The position numbers were made by a program, and so were the translations under genes. A stretch of 18,677 nt of DNA from Lysobacteraceae bacterium UBA6001 (lineage in GTDB: Bacteria; Pseudomonadota; Gammaproteobacteria; Xanthomonadales; Xanthomonadaceae): assembly GCA_002429615.1 (NCBI GenBank), contig DJAN01000110.1, positions 1-18,677 on the forward strand. Direction: 5' to 3'. Position 1 is the first letter of the stretch. Each line of letters begins with the position of its first letter. Shown here piece after piece: positions 8,547 to 14,799 of the stretch. The notes beneath the pieces were generated by a model. That model had not been told where the DNA came from, did not search any database, and saw only the letters and a program-made list of their open reading frames with translations.

Positions 8547-8553
8547 GGACACT

Positions 8554-8559
8554 CTCCTT
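8554..8559 (-). promoter_or_regulatory. Ribosome binding site fixing the decarboxylase start
   Basis: AAGGAG on the minus strand, followed by seven bases and the GTG at 8546. It falls inside the longer frame that would start at the ATG at 8570, which argues for the shorter protein. Confidence 0.65.
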
Positions 8560-8588
8560 GCACGAGGCATTACGAAGGAACGTTCGGT

Positions 8589-9923
8589 TCAGCTGGCGCG
8601 CGGCGGCACGATCGCGGTCTGCCGCTGCTGGCGGCGCTGTTCGCTGAAGAACGGATAGAACACGGTGATGAACAGCACGAACAGGAAGGCGTACTTGACG
8701 ATCGCCCCGGCCGAGCCGAACACCGCCCACAGGCAGTAGACGACGGTGACGCTGGTCAGCACCCAGAATGTGCCGATGTGCGCCCAGGTATGCGAGCGCT
8801 CGACCACGAAGTAGCAGGCCACGCAGGAATAGATGTAGGGCAGCAGGGTCAGCACCACCGCGGCGGAGGTGATCACGTCGAACTGCGCCGACGCGGTCTC
8901 GGAGGTGGAGGTCAGCAGTACCGCCAGGGTCATCAGCACGGCGACGACGAGGATGCCCTTGATCGGCACGTCGTCGGCATTGGCCTTGCGGAACAGCTCG
9001 GGGAACAGGCCATCATCCGCCGCGGCCTTGGCGCTCTGCGCGGTAAGCAGGATCCAGCCGCCGAGCGAGCCGGCCGCGCCGATGAAGGCGCACAGGCTCA
9101 CCACCGCCCCGCCCCAACCGCCCACCGCGTTGGCGGCGGCCAGCGCGAACGGCGCGTCGGAGGTCTGCAGGTCGGCGTTGGGCACCATGCCCATGATCAC
9201 CGCCGAGCTGGCGATGTAGGCCACCGCCGCCAGCGCGACGCCGGCCAGGGTGGCGCGGGCGACGTTCTTCTCCGGGTTCTCCACCACGCCGGCAGTGACC
9301 GAGGCCGATTCAACGCCGATGAAGGCCCACAGCGTCAGCGCGGCGGCGCTGGAGATGGCACCGAAATTCGATTGGCCGGAGACGTTGTAGGCACCCTCGA
9401 ACAGTTCCGGCTTGAAGAAGAACCAGCCGCCAATCGCGATACCCAGGATCGGCACCAGCGCGAAGCTGGTGGTGAGCGTCTGCACGCGGCTGACGAACTG
9501 CGGGCCGATGATGTTGGCGAAGGTCAGCAGCCACACCAGCACCAGCACCGCCACGCAGCGCACCAGCGGCTGCGAGAGCACCGGGAAGAAGTAGCTGAAG
9601 TAGCCCACCGCGGCGATGGGAATGGCGACGTTGCCGATCCAGTTGGCGAACCAGTAGATGGTGTTGGTCTGGAAGCCCATGTACGGGCCGAACCAGTCGC
9701 GCGCATAGGCATATGGGCCACCGGCCTGCGGCGAGAGCTTGCCCAGCTTGGCGAACACGAACGCCAGCAGCAGCGCGCCGGCGGTGGTGATCAGCCAGCC
9801 CCAGATCGAGGCGGTGCCGATCTTCGCCAGGCTGGAAGGCAGCAGGAATACACCCGAGCCCATCATGTTGCCCGCGACCAGGAAGGTCGCCCCCACCACG
9901 CCGATCTTCTTGCCCTGCGCCAT
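8589..9923 (-). CDS. AdiC-like arginine/agmatine-type antiporter
   Basis: A 444-residue, probably 12-helix antiporter of the basic amino acid/polyamine family, closest by eye to E. coli AdiC. The substrate loop GNMMGSG (about residues 18-24) keeps the AdiC serine. TLWAFIGVESASV and GSLGGWILL hold the gating tryptophans (about Trp199 and Trp290). IGPQFVSRVQ and SAKAAADDGLFP also parallel AdiC. AdiC Cys97 is replaced by Asn in FANWIGN. Two starts are possible: the ATG at 9929 is only two bases from the GAGGAG at 9932-9937, whereas the ATG at 9923 has eight bases of spacing, so I use 9923. It ends 42 bases before the decarboxylase GTG and should be cotranscribed with it. Together they would form an import-decarboxylate-export cycle. 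Antiporter call firm, arginine specificity inferred. Confidence 0.92.
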   Translation of the reverse strand: MAQGKKIGVVGATFLVAGNMMGSGVFLLPSSLAKIGTASIWGWLITTAGALLLAFVFAKLGKLSPQAGGPYAYARDWFGPYMGFQTNTIYWFANWIGNVAIPIAAVGYFSYFFPVLSQPLVRCVAVLVLVWLLTFANIIGPQFVSRVQTLTTSFALVPILGIAIGGWFFFKPELFEGAYNVSGQSNFGAISSAAALTLWAFIGVESASVTAGVVENPEKNVARATLAGVALAAVAYIASSAVIMGMVPNADLQTSDAPFALAAANAVGGWGGAVVSLCAFIGAAGSLGGWILLTAQSAKAAADDGLFPELFRKANADDVPIKGILVVAVLMTLAVLLTSTSETASAQFDVITSAAVVLTLLPYIYSCVACYFVVERSHTWAHIGTFWVLTSVTVVYCLWAVFGSAGAIVKYAFLFVLFITVFYPFFSEQRRQQRQTAIVPPRAS

Positions 9924-9953
9924 GGCCATCGCTCCTCGTGGGTTGTCGCCCCG

Positions 9954-9974
9954 CCGCGGCCGTGATGGCCGCGG
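9954..9974. repeat. Perfect GC-rich inverted repeat between porin and AdiC-like genes
   Basis: CCGCGGCC (9954-9961), a five-base loop GTGAT and GGCCGCGG (9967-9974) form a perfect eight-base-pair stem. It lies just after the porin stop and just before the ribosome binding site of the AdiC-like gene. No T-tract follows on the minus strand, so a simple intrinsic terminator is unlikely; partial attenuation or 3'-end protection of the porin message would fit. Confidence 0.6.
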
Positions 9975-9981
9975 ACCGGCA

Positions 9982-11412
9982 TCACTTGATGAAGTTGTAT
10001 TGCAGGCTGCCCTGCAGCCGCATGGTGTCGGCGCTGCGCCCGTCCTGCTGTTCGAGCTGGCCGTAGAGCAGTTCCATGCCCATCGTCCACGACGGCGCCG
10101 GGCTCCAGATCAGGTTGAGCGCGCCATAGCGGCTGCGCTTGAAGGCATCGGCGGCGAGCGCATCCTGGCCATCCAGGTGCAGCTCGCCGTAGACCAGGTT
10201 GGAGCGCCACATCTGCGTCCAGTAATGGGTGTAGCCGACGAAGCCGCCGTAGATCGGCAGCGCTTCCAGGTTCCCGTCGGCGGCGATCGCTGCATCCAGG
10301 CCGGAGCCGGTGAGGTCGGCGGTATATCGGCTCATGCCCTTGCCGCCGAGCAGGCCGAACAGCAGCAGTTCGCGCTCGGAGAAGGTGAACGAGCCACTGA
10401 AGGACAGGCCGCCGCCGTAGGTGGTGTCCTTGTGACCATCGGCGTTGTAGCCGAGGCTGCGTGCGAGCGCGCCGAGTTGCAGATGCCCCCAGTCGCGCTC
10501 CATGCGCGCGACCAGGCTCAGGTCCGGCACGCGATCCATGCTGACCGCCTCGACGCCGTTTGTATCGAGTTCGGACTCGGGGTTCTCGGCGCCGATCGTC
10601 AAGGTGTTGCCCTTGCCCATCGAGAAGCTGTGGTGCATGCCCGCCACCAGCAGGTAGGCCGCGCCGCCGGGACCGGCGAAGTCGAGCGTGTCCGGCAGCG
10701 AGTCGGCATCCATGAAAGTGGAGTAGCCGTAGCCGGCATAGGTGTTGCCGAGCTGCCCGTAGGCATGCCGCAGGCGGAATTCGTAGCTGTCGCTGCTGCC
10801 GAAGAAGTCGTTCTCCAGGTAGAAGCGCAGGTTGCCGTGCGTGGTCGGGCGGCGCGCCTCGAAGCTGAAGCGGGTCTGCTTGGCATGCGCTTCGAAGTTG
10901 GAGGTATCGCGGTTCGGACTGCCCACCGGAATGGTGGAGGTGACGAACTGCTCCTGGTCACCGGCGGCGCGTGCGTCGACGATGGCATCCAGCTTGGCGT
11001 AACCGCCGAGGCGGATCATCGTGTCGGTGCCGGGGATGGCGAAGAATCCCTTCAGCTCAGGATCGGTCGGTGACACCGTGTTGTCCGCGCGCGATGCGGC
11101 GGTGGACGGATCGGCCACCGAATCACGCGGCGGCAGCACGCTGTGCAGCCCCGGTGGCGTGGATGGCGTGGCGGTGCTGGGAGTCGCGGCCGTGGGGGTG
11201 GCGGCGCGCGTCGTGGCGGTGATCGGCGGCGCCGGTGGGGTGGCCGCCGGCGGCTTGCCTTCCAGCGCGTCCAGGCGCGCGTTGAGCGACTGCAGCGTCT
11301 GCTCCACCTGCGCGATCTCCGCGCGCAGGCTCTGCACGGTGTCCTGCGCGTTGGCCAGGCCTGACACGAGGATCAGCGGCAGCGCTGCCGCCACAGCGGT
11401 AGAACGTTCCAT
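9982..11412 (-). CDS. DcaP-like outer-membrane porin
   Basis: A 476-residue outer-membrane protein. After a signal peptide (about residues 1-22, ending ANA) come a short coiled coil (SLRAEIAQVEQTLQSL), a Pro/Thr/Ala-rich linker, and from about residue 120 a beta-barrel that begins with FFAIPGTDTMIRLGGYAKLDA. This layout, with a coiled-coil N-terminus, is that of trimeric DcaP-family porins, which pass small dicarboxylates and related anions. The chain ends in YNFIK rather than a final aromatic residue. The ATG at 11412 is chosen because GGAG lies seven bases upstream and it gives a signal peptide; the open frame extends to 11505. It precedes the antiporter-decarboxylase genes by 58 bases on the same strand, so it may supply their substrate or only share a promoter. 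The cargo is unknown. Confidence 0.82.
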   Translation of the reverse strand: MERSTAVAAALPLILVSGLANAQDTVQSLRAEIAQVEQTLQSLNARLDALEGKPPAATPPAPPITATTRAATPTAATPSTATPSTPPGLHSVLPPRDSVADPSTAASRADNTVSPTDPELKGFFAIPGTDTMIRLGGYAKLDAIVDARAAGDQEQFVTSTIPVGSPNRDTSNFEAHAKQTRFSFEARRPTTHGNLRFYLENDFFGSSDSYEFRLRHAYGQLGNTYAGYGYSTFMDADSLPDTLDFAGPGGAAYLLVAGMHHSFSMGKGNTLTIGAENPESELDTNGVEAVSMDRVPDLSLVARMERDWGHLQLGALARSLGYNADGHKDTTYGGGLSFSGSFTFSERELLLFGLLGGKGMSRYTADLTGSGLDAAIAADGNLEALPIYGGFVGYTHYWTQMWRSNLVYGELHLDGQDALAADAFKRSRYGALNLIWSPAPSWTMGMELLYGQLEQQDGRSADTMRLQGSLQYNFIK

Positions 11413-11656
11413 CGCCCCACTCCATGCGCCCATGCCCGCGGGAAGCGTGTCGCGTGCGCCGACGTGCCCGCGGGGGAGCGCACGAAGCGGCGCGTCCCGC
11501 ACCACGCTCCCCTGGCCTGCCGAAGCGCGAGACAGGGGCCATTCATCATGAGCCGCGATGACGGTTGCGTGAAATCAATTGACACATCACATGATCGACA
11601 CCGACGTTTCACGCATTCGGGTATGTGATGAAGTTTTGTCCAACGCAGGAACCCGC
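11413..11656. promoter_or_regulatory. Divergent promoter region between porin operon and flavin reductase gene
   Basis: This 244-base gap holds no supported gene and must contain the start signals for both directions. A TTGACA matching a -35 box stands at 11579-11584 on the plus strand, but no good -10 follows at the right distance. The central part is AT-richer than its surroundings and holds TCAATTGA (11575-11582), ATCACATGAT (11586-11595) and an inverted pair CATCACAT / ATGTGATG. The porin leader appears long (over 100 bases) if the promoter lies in this AT-richer part. No specific promoter can be assigned with confidence. Confidence 0.45.
11585..11630. repeat. Spaced inverted repeat CATCACAT...ATGTGATG
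   Basis: CATCACAT at 11585-11592 and its exact reverse complement ATGTGATG at 11623-11630 are separated by 30 bases. They lie between the flavin reductase start and the porin start. Eight-base identical half-sites on opposite strands are typical of regulator binding, but the match could arise by chance. Confidence 0.4.
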
Positions 11657-12214
11657 ATGAAGCGATATCGACAGTTCCCCTTTCCCGTCGAGGACGTGCG
11701 CCGTTACCTGGAGCCCGGCCCGGTCGTGCTGGTCAGCACCGCATGGCGTGGCCAGCGCGACGTGATGACGCTGGGCTGGCACATGGTGATGGGCTTCTCG
11801 CCCTCGCTGTGGGCGTGCTACCTGTGGAACGAGAACCACAGCTTCGCGCTGGCGAAGCGTTCGCGCGAATGCGTGATCAACCTGCCCACCGCCGATATCG
11901 TCGATACCGTAGTTCGTATCGGTAACAGCAGCGGGGCGGAGATCGACAAGTTCGCGACCTTCGGCTTGAGCACCACGCCGGGTGAGGTGGTGGCCGCGCC
12001 GCGCATCCGCGAATGCTGGGCAAGCTTCGAGTGCCGGCTGCATGACGGCAGCCAGGTGAACAAGCACAACCTCTTTATCTGGGAGGTGGTACGCGCGCAT
12101 GTGGCGCAGCGACCGAAGACGCCGCGCACGCTGCACTATCGCGGCGATGGCCGCTTCATGCTGTCCGGACCGGATATCTCGCGCAAACGCCTGTTCCTGC
12201 CGGAGATGCTCTAG
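11657..12214 (+). CDS. Flavin reductase-like (FMN-binding split barrel) protein
   Basis: A 185-residue cytoplasmic protein of the flavin reductase-like domain family, whose members bind FMN and either reduce flavin with NAD(P)H or act as flavin-dependent oxidoreductases. The motif GPVVLVSTAWRGQRDVMT, followed by WHMVMGFSPSLWACY, is the usual FMN-binding start of the split barrel; ECVINLPT and KFATFGLSTTPGE are further family landmarks, as is the middle HNLFIWEVV strand. The ATG at 11657 has AGGA six bases upstream. It is transcribed divergently from the porin-antiporter-decarboxylase operon. Its stop codon overlaps the stop of the convergent lipoprotein gene: both use the palindrome CTAG at 12211-12214. 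Nothing in the context gives a partner oxygenase, so its role is unassigned. Confidence 0.85.
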   Translation: MKRYRQFPFPVEDVRRYLEPGPVVLVSTAWRGQRDVMTLGWHMVMGFSPSLWACYLWNENHSFALAKRSRECVINLPTADIVDTVVRIGNSSGAEIDKFATFGLSTTPGEVVAAPRIRECWASFECRLHDGSQVNKHNLFIWEVVRAHVAQRPKTPRTLHYRGDGRFMLSGPDISRKRLFLPEML

Positions 12215-12774
12215 CGGCCAGCGCGCTGCACGCGCACCTGCCCGCGTTCCATCTGGAAGGTAAAGGCGTAGTTGAGCGTGACCGGTACCGGTTCGATGCG
12301 CTCGGCATCGGCGCAGTCGCCGGCACGCGTCGGCGCGACGTCGCGGTAGTGGCAGATCGCCGCCGGTATGTACTGCCAGGTGAGCGCGGCCTGGTCCACC
12401 GCGCGCAGCAGGTCGGCGTTGCCGGGGTCGCCACCGGCCATGCATTCGGCGCGGTCCAGCAGCGGCTCGGTGCGTTGCACGGCGCCTTGCGCGTCAATGA
12501 TGACGCGCACGCACACGGTGGTGGGCGGCAGGTTCACCCGCACCGTATCGGCTGGCAGCGCGGGATCGACGTTGTCATGCAGCAGCGGCATCCGGAACAC
12601 CTGCTGCGGCTGCAACGTGTAGCTGTCGATGCGCCCGGCAGCTCCACCCGCCTGCGAGGGCGACAGCAGGCGCTGCTCGACGGCGTCGCTGCGGGTATCG
12701 CGGAAGCTGTCGGCTGGATGGCTGGCGCAGCCGCCCAGCGCCATCGCCATCAGCCCCATGCGCAGCGCACGCAT
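12211..12774 (-). CDS. Lipoprotein with TonB-C-like domain
   Basis: A 187-residue predicted lipoprotein. The N-terminus ends in a lipobox-like LGGC at residues 13-16, so Cys16 would be acylated. The middle part, VCVRVIIDAQGAVQRTEPLL (about 87-106), followed by LLRAVDQAALTWQYIPA, resembles the TonB C-terminal fold, where a conserved strand is followed by an A(x)xWxFxPA motif. It carries several cysteines (89, 111, 141, 154) that could form disulfides in the periplasm. The ATG overlaps the stop of the M56 protease gene by one base (TGATG), so it belongs to the blaI operon. I do not recognise a named family. The TonB-like assignment is from pattern only; a role as partner or target of the M56/TonB protein next door is inferred from the shared domain and coupling. 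Confidence 0.75.
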   Translation of the reverse strand: MRALRMGLMAMALGGCASHPADSFRDTRSDAVEQRLLSPSQAGGAAGRIDSYTLQPQQVFRMPLLHDNVDPALPADTVRVNLPPTTVCVRVIIDAQGAVQRTEPLLDRAECMAGGDPGNADLLRAVDQAALTWQYIPAAICHYRDVAPTRAGDCADAERIEPVPVTLNYAFTFQMERGQVRVQRAGR

Positions 12775-14318
12775 CAACGCGATGCCACCGCCGCGCCACT
12801 CGCCTCGGGCGTTGGCGGATCCAGCTCGAACGTCACCGGCACGCGCACCTGCCCGGCCACCGGCTTGCCGTCCTTCATCTCGGGACGGAAATGCCATTGC
12901 CGCGCGGCCTCGACCGAGACCGCATCGAACACGCCCGCCGGTCGCGAGGACTCGACCACCACGTTGGCCACGCTGCCATCGGCGCGCACATCGACCCGCA
13001 GCATCACCTCGCCACTGAGCTTCTGCTCGTAGGCGGCCTTGGGATAGCGCGGTGGCGGCAGCGACTGCGTCGCCACTTCGTTCACCCGCGTCGGCGCCTG
13101 CGCCGGCGTGACCCGCAGCGCGGCGGTGAAGCGCGAACCACCGTCCTGGCTGGTGACATCGATGGTGGCCACAGGCGCGTTGCGCTCGACGATCAGCGTC
13201 GGCGTCGCTACCGGCTTGCCGGCCAGCGCCAGCTTCATGTCCACCTGCAGGCGGCCGTCGCCCAGCGCGGTCCAGCGCAGTTCGGCCTGCCAGTGACCCT
13301 GGCGCCCCTCGCCACCGAAGCCGAGCCAGCGCCCGGCCTGCTCGACCAGCGCGAACTCGTGGCGTTCGCCATCGATGGTGAGGACGACATCCGTGCGATA
13401 CGCCGGGGCCGTCTCGGCCAGCGCTGGCGTGCCGGGCTGCGCGGCCCAGGCCGCATAGCCGCCGCCGATGGCGAGCAGGCCGGTGCACAGCACGGCGGCG
13501 AGACGGCGGCGCGGGGTCGGCGTGGGCTGCTTGAGCATTTCGATTCTCTCCTTGAGTGGATGGCGCGAGGGCCAGGGACATCCCAGCGGGGGCAGCGGCG
13601 CGTCGACGCCGCCGATCAACATCGCTTCGGCATAGGCCCGGCGCTGGCGCGGGCGGCGCGCCAGCACGCGGGCATCGCAGGCCATTTCCTGATCGCGGCG
13701 GAACGCACGCAGCGCGACGTGCGCCAGCGGGTTGCACCATTGCAGGCACAGCAGCAGCGTGGCCAGCGCGTTGCACGGCAGGTCGCCACGCCGCCAGTGC
13801 ACCTGTTCGTGGCGGAGCAGCAAGGCACGTTGCCGCGCGTCGTAGCGGGTGTGGAAATCCGGCGGCAAGACGATGCGCGGACGCCACAGCCCGACCAGCG
13901 CCGGCAGTCCCGCGTCGTGGTCGGCGCGATACAGCGGCAGGCGCGGGTGTGGCACGCGCCGCAGGCTGCCCAGCGCGCGCACGAAACGGCGCTGGCGTTG
14001 CAGCTGCCAGAGCAGGCAGGCCAGCGCACCGGCGCCCCATGCCCACAGCCAACCCGCCATGCCCTGCCCGGCCGACCGCACCGCCTCGCTGTGCAGCACC
14101 GCGCCCGGCAAGCCGCCGATCTCGCGCATCTGCAACACCACGCCGGACGGTGCCGGGAGTGCCAGCGCCAGCAGCATCAGTGGCGGCAGGCACCACAGCG
14201 CGTAGACCGCCCGCGCGCCGGCGAGCCGCCGCAGCAGCGGACGCATCGCCAGCACGATCAGGCAGGCGGCGCTGAGCACGCCGCTGAACAGCAGCAACGC
14301 GCCCGCATCAACCTTCAT
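12774..14318 (-). CDS. BlaR1/MecR1-like M56 metalloprotease with C-terminal TonB domain
   Basis: A 514-residue inner-membrane protein. N-terminal helices (about 6-55 and 85-105) flank a cytoplasmic M56 protease domain with HEQVH (about 170-174) and the downstream EMACD (third zinc ligand Glu near 211). A further membrane helix spans about 272-292. The periplasmic part contains a beta-rich segment of about 125 residues, then a TonB-C domain (about 420-505) with PPPRYPKAAYEQKLSGEV and AARQWHFRPE. Classical BlaR1 has a penicillin-binding sensor there instead. The protease is expected to inactivate the BlaI-type repressor encoded just upstream. The ATG at 14318 is preferred because GGGAG lies seven bases upstream; a TTG at 14324 is an alternative. 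The gene overlaps blaI by 11 bases and the lipoprotein gene by one. The signal sensed is unknown. Confidence 0.88.
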   Translation of the reverse strand: MKVDAGALLLFSGVLSAACLIVLAMRPLLRRLAGARAVYALWCLPPLMLLALALPAPSGVVLQMREIGGLPGAVLHSEAVRSAGQGMAGWLWAWGAGALACLLWQLQRQRRFVRALGSLRRVPHPRLPLYRADHDAGLPALVGLWRPRIVLPPDFHTRYDARQRALLLRHEQVHWRRGDLPCNALATLLLCLQWCNPLAHVALRAFRRDQEMACDARVLARRPRQRRAYAEAMLIGGVDAPLPPLGCPWPSRHPLKERIEMLKQPTPTPRRRLAAVLCTGLLAIGGGYAAWAAQPGTPALAETAPAYRTDVVLTIDGERHEFALVEQAGRWLGFGGEGRQGHWQAELRWTALGDGRLQVDMKLALAGKPVATPTLIVERNAPVATIDVTSQDGGSRFTAALRVTPAQAPTRVNEVATQSLPPPRYPKAAYEQKLSGEVMLRVDVRADGSVANVVVESSRPAGVFDAVSVEAARQWHFRPEMKDGKPVAGQVRVPVTFELDPPTPEASGAAVASR

Positions 14319-14688
14319 CGTCAAGCTCCCGCACCAGCCGCTTCAGCTCGGCGATGTCGTCGGCGCTGAGCTTGCCGCGCTCGCTGAAGTGCGCCACCAG
14401 CGGGGCGACACGCCCGCCGAACAGGCGCTCAAGCAGACCCTCGCTCTGCTGCGCCACCCATTGCGAACGCGCGATGCATGGCGAGTAGAGATAGCGCCGG
14501 CCCTGCTTCTCGGCCGTGATCGCACCCTTGTTGAGCAGGCGGTTGAGCAGGGTCTTGACCGTGGGCTCGGCCCATTCGCTGTGCGTGGACAGCGCGGCGA
14601 ACACATCCTCGGCCGCCAGCGGGTGGCGCTCCCACAGCACCTGCATCACTACCGCTTCGGCTTCGCTGATCGTCAGGGTCCCGGCCAT
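14308..14688 (-). CDS. BlaI/MecI/CopY-family transcriptional repressor
   Basis: A 126-residue winged-helix repressor. The start LTISEAEAVVMQVLWE and the helix-turn-helix/wing AEPTVKTLLNRLLNKGAITAEKQGRRYLYSP are typical of the BlaI/MecI family, which represses its own operon as a dimer and is removed by the partner M56 protease. In staphylococcal BlaI cleavage occurs between Asn101 and Phe102; here the aligned pair appears to be His100-Phe101 (LVAHFSERGKLS). The ATG at 14688 gives the usual N-terminus; only a weak GGA lies upstream. Its 3' end overlaps the M56 gene. Two TTACGnnCGTAA dyads directly upstream are likely operators. No beta-lactamase gene lies in the window, so the regulated targets beyond its own operon are unknown. 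Confidence 0.93.
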   Translation of the reverse strand: MAGTLTISEAEAVVMQVLWERHPLAAEDVFAALSTHSEWAEPTVKTLLNRLLNKGAITAEKQGRRYLYSPCIARSQWVAQQSEGLLERLFGGRVAPLVAHFSERGKLSADDIAELKRLVRELDDEG

Positions 14689-14693
14689 TGCGA

Positions 14694-14744
14694 TTACGTC
14701 CGTAAATTTTTTCCGATTACGCGCGTAAACGAATCGCCTGTCAA
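14694..14744 (-). promoter_or_regulatory. blaI operon promoter with two BlaI-type operator dyads
   Basis: Two near-identical dyads are visible: TTACGTCCGTAA (14694-14705) and TTACGCGCGTAA (14717-14728), each within GATTACGnnCGTAAA, with centres 23 bases apart, about two helical turns. On the minus strand a TTGACA -35 box (14744-14739) is followed after 17 bases by CGTAAT (14721-14716), a four-of-six -10 box that overlaps the upstream dyad. The other dyad lies about where transcription would begin. BlaI/MecI proteins bind TACA-nn-TGTA-type dyads, so TACG-nn-CGTA is a plausible variant operator. The arrangement fits autorepression; the divergent gene at 14800 might also be affected. Confidence 0.75.
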
Positions 14745-14799
14745 GCACCGGTCGATCCGCCGCATGCGGCAGGCCCGGCGCCTGGGCTACGCTCAAGGC

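Noticed and set aside
6189..9965. Two very long plus-strand frames (608 and 641 codons) opposite the decarboxylase and AdiC-like genes
   Set aside because: They lie antisense to genes with intact catalytic motifs, and their products are His/Arg/Gln-rich without any recognisable domain. Such frames arise from high GC and codon bias.
12211..14196. A 661-codon minus-strand frame running from the M56 gene region into the lipoprotein gene
   Set aside because: Only the last 187 codons, from the ATG at 12774, form a sensible protein. The upstream part is an alternative frame of the M56 protease gene.
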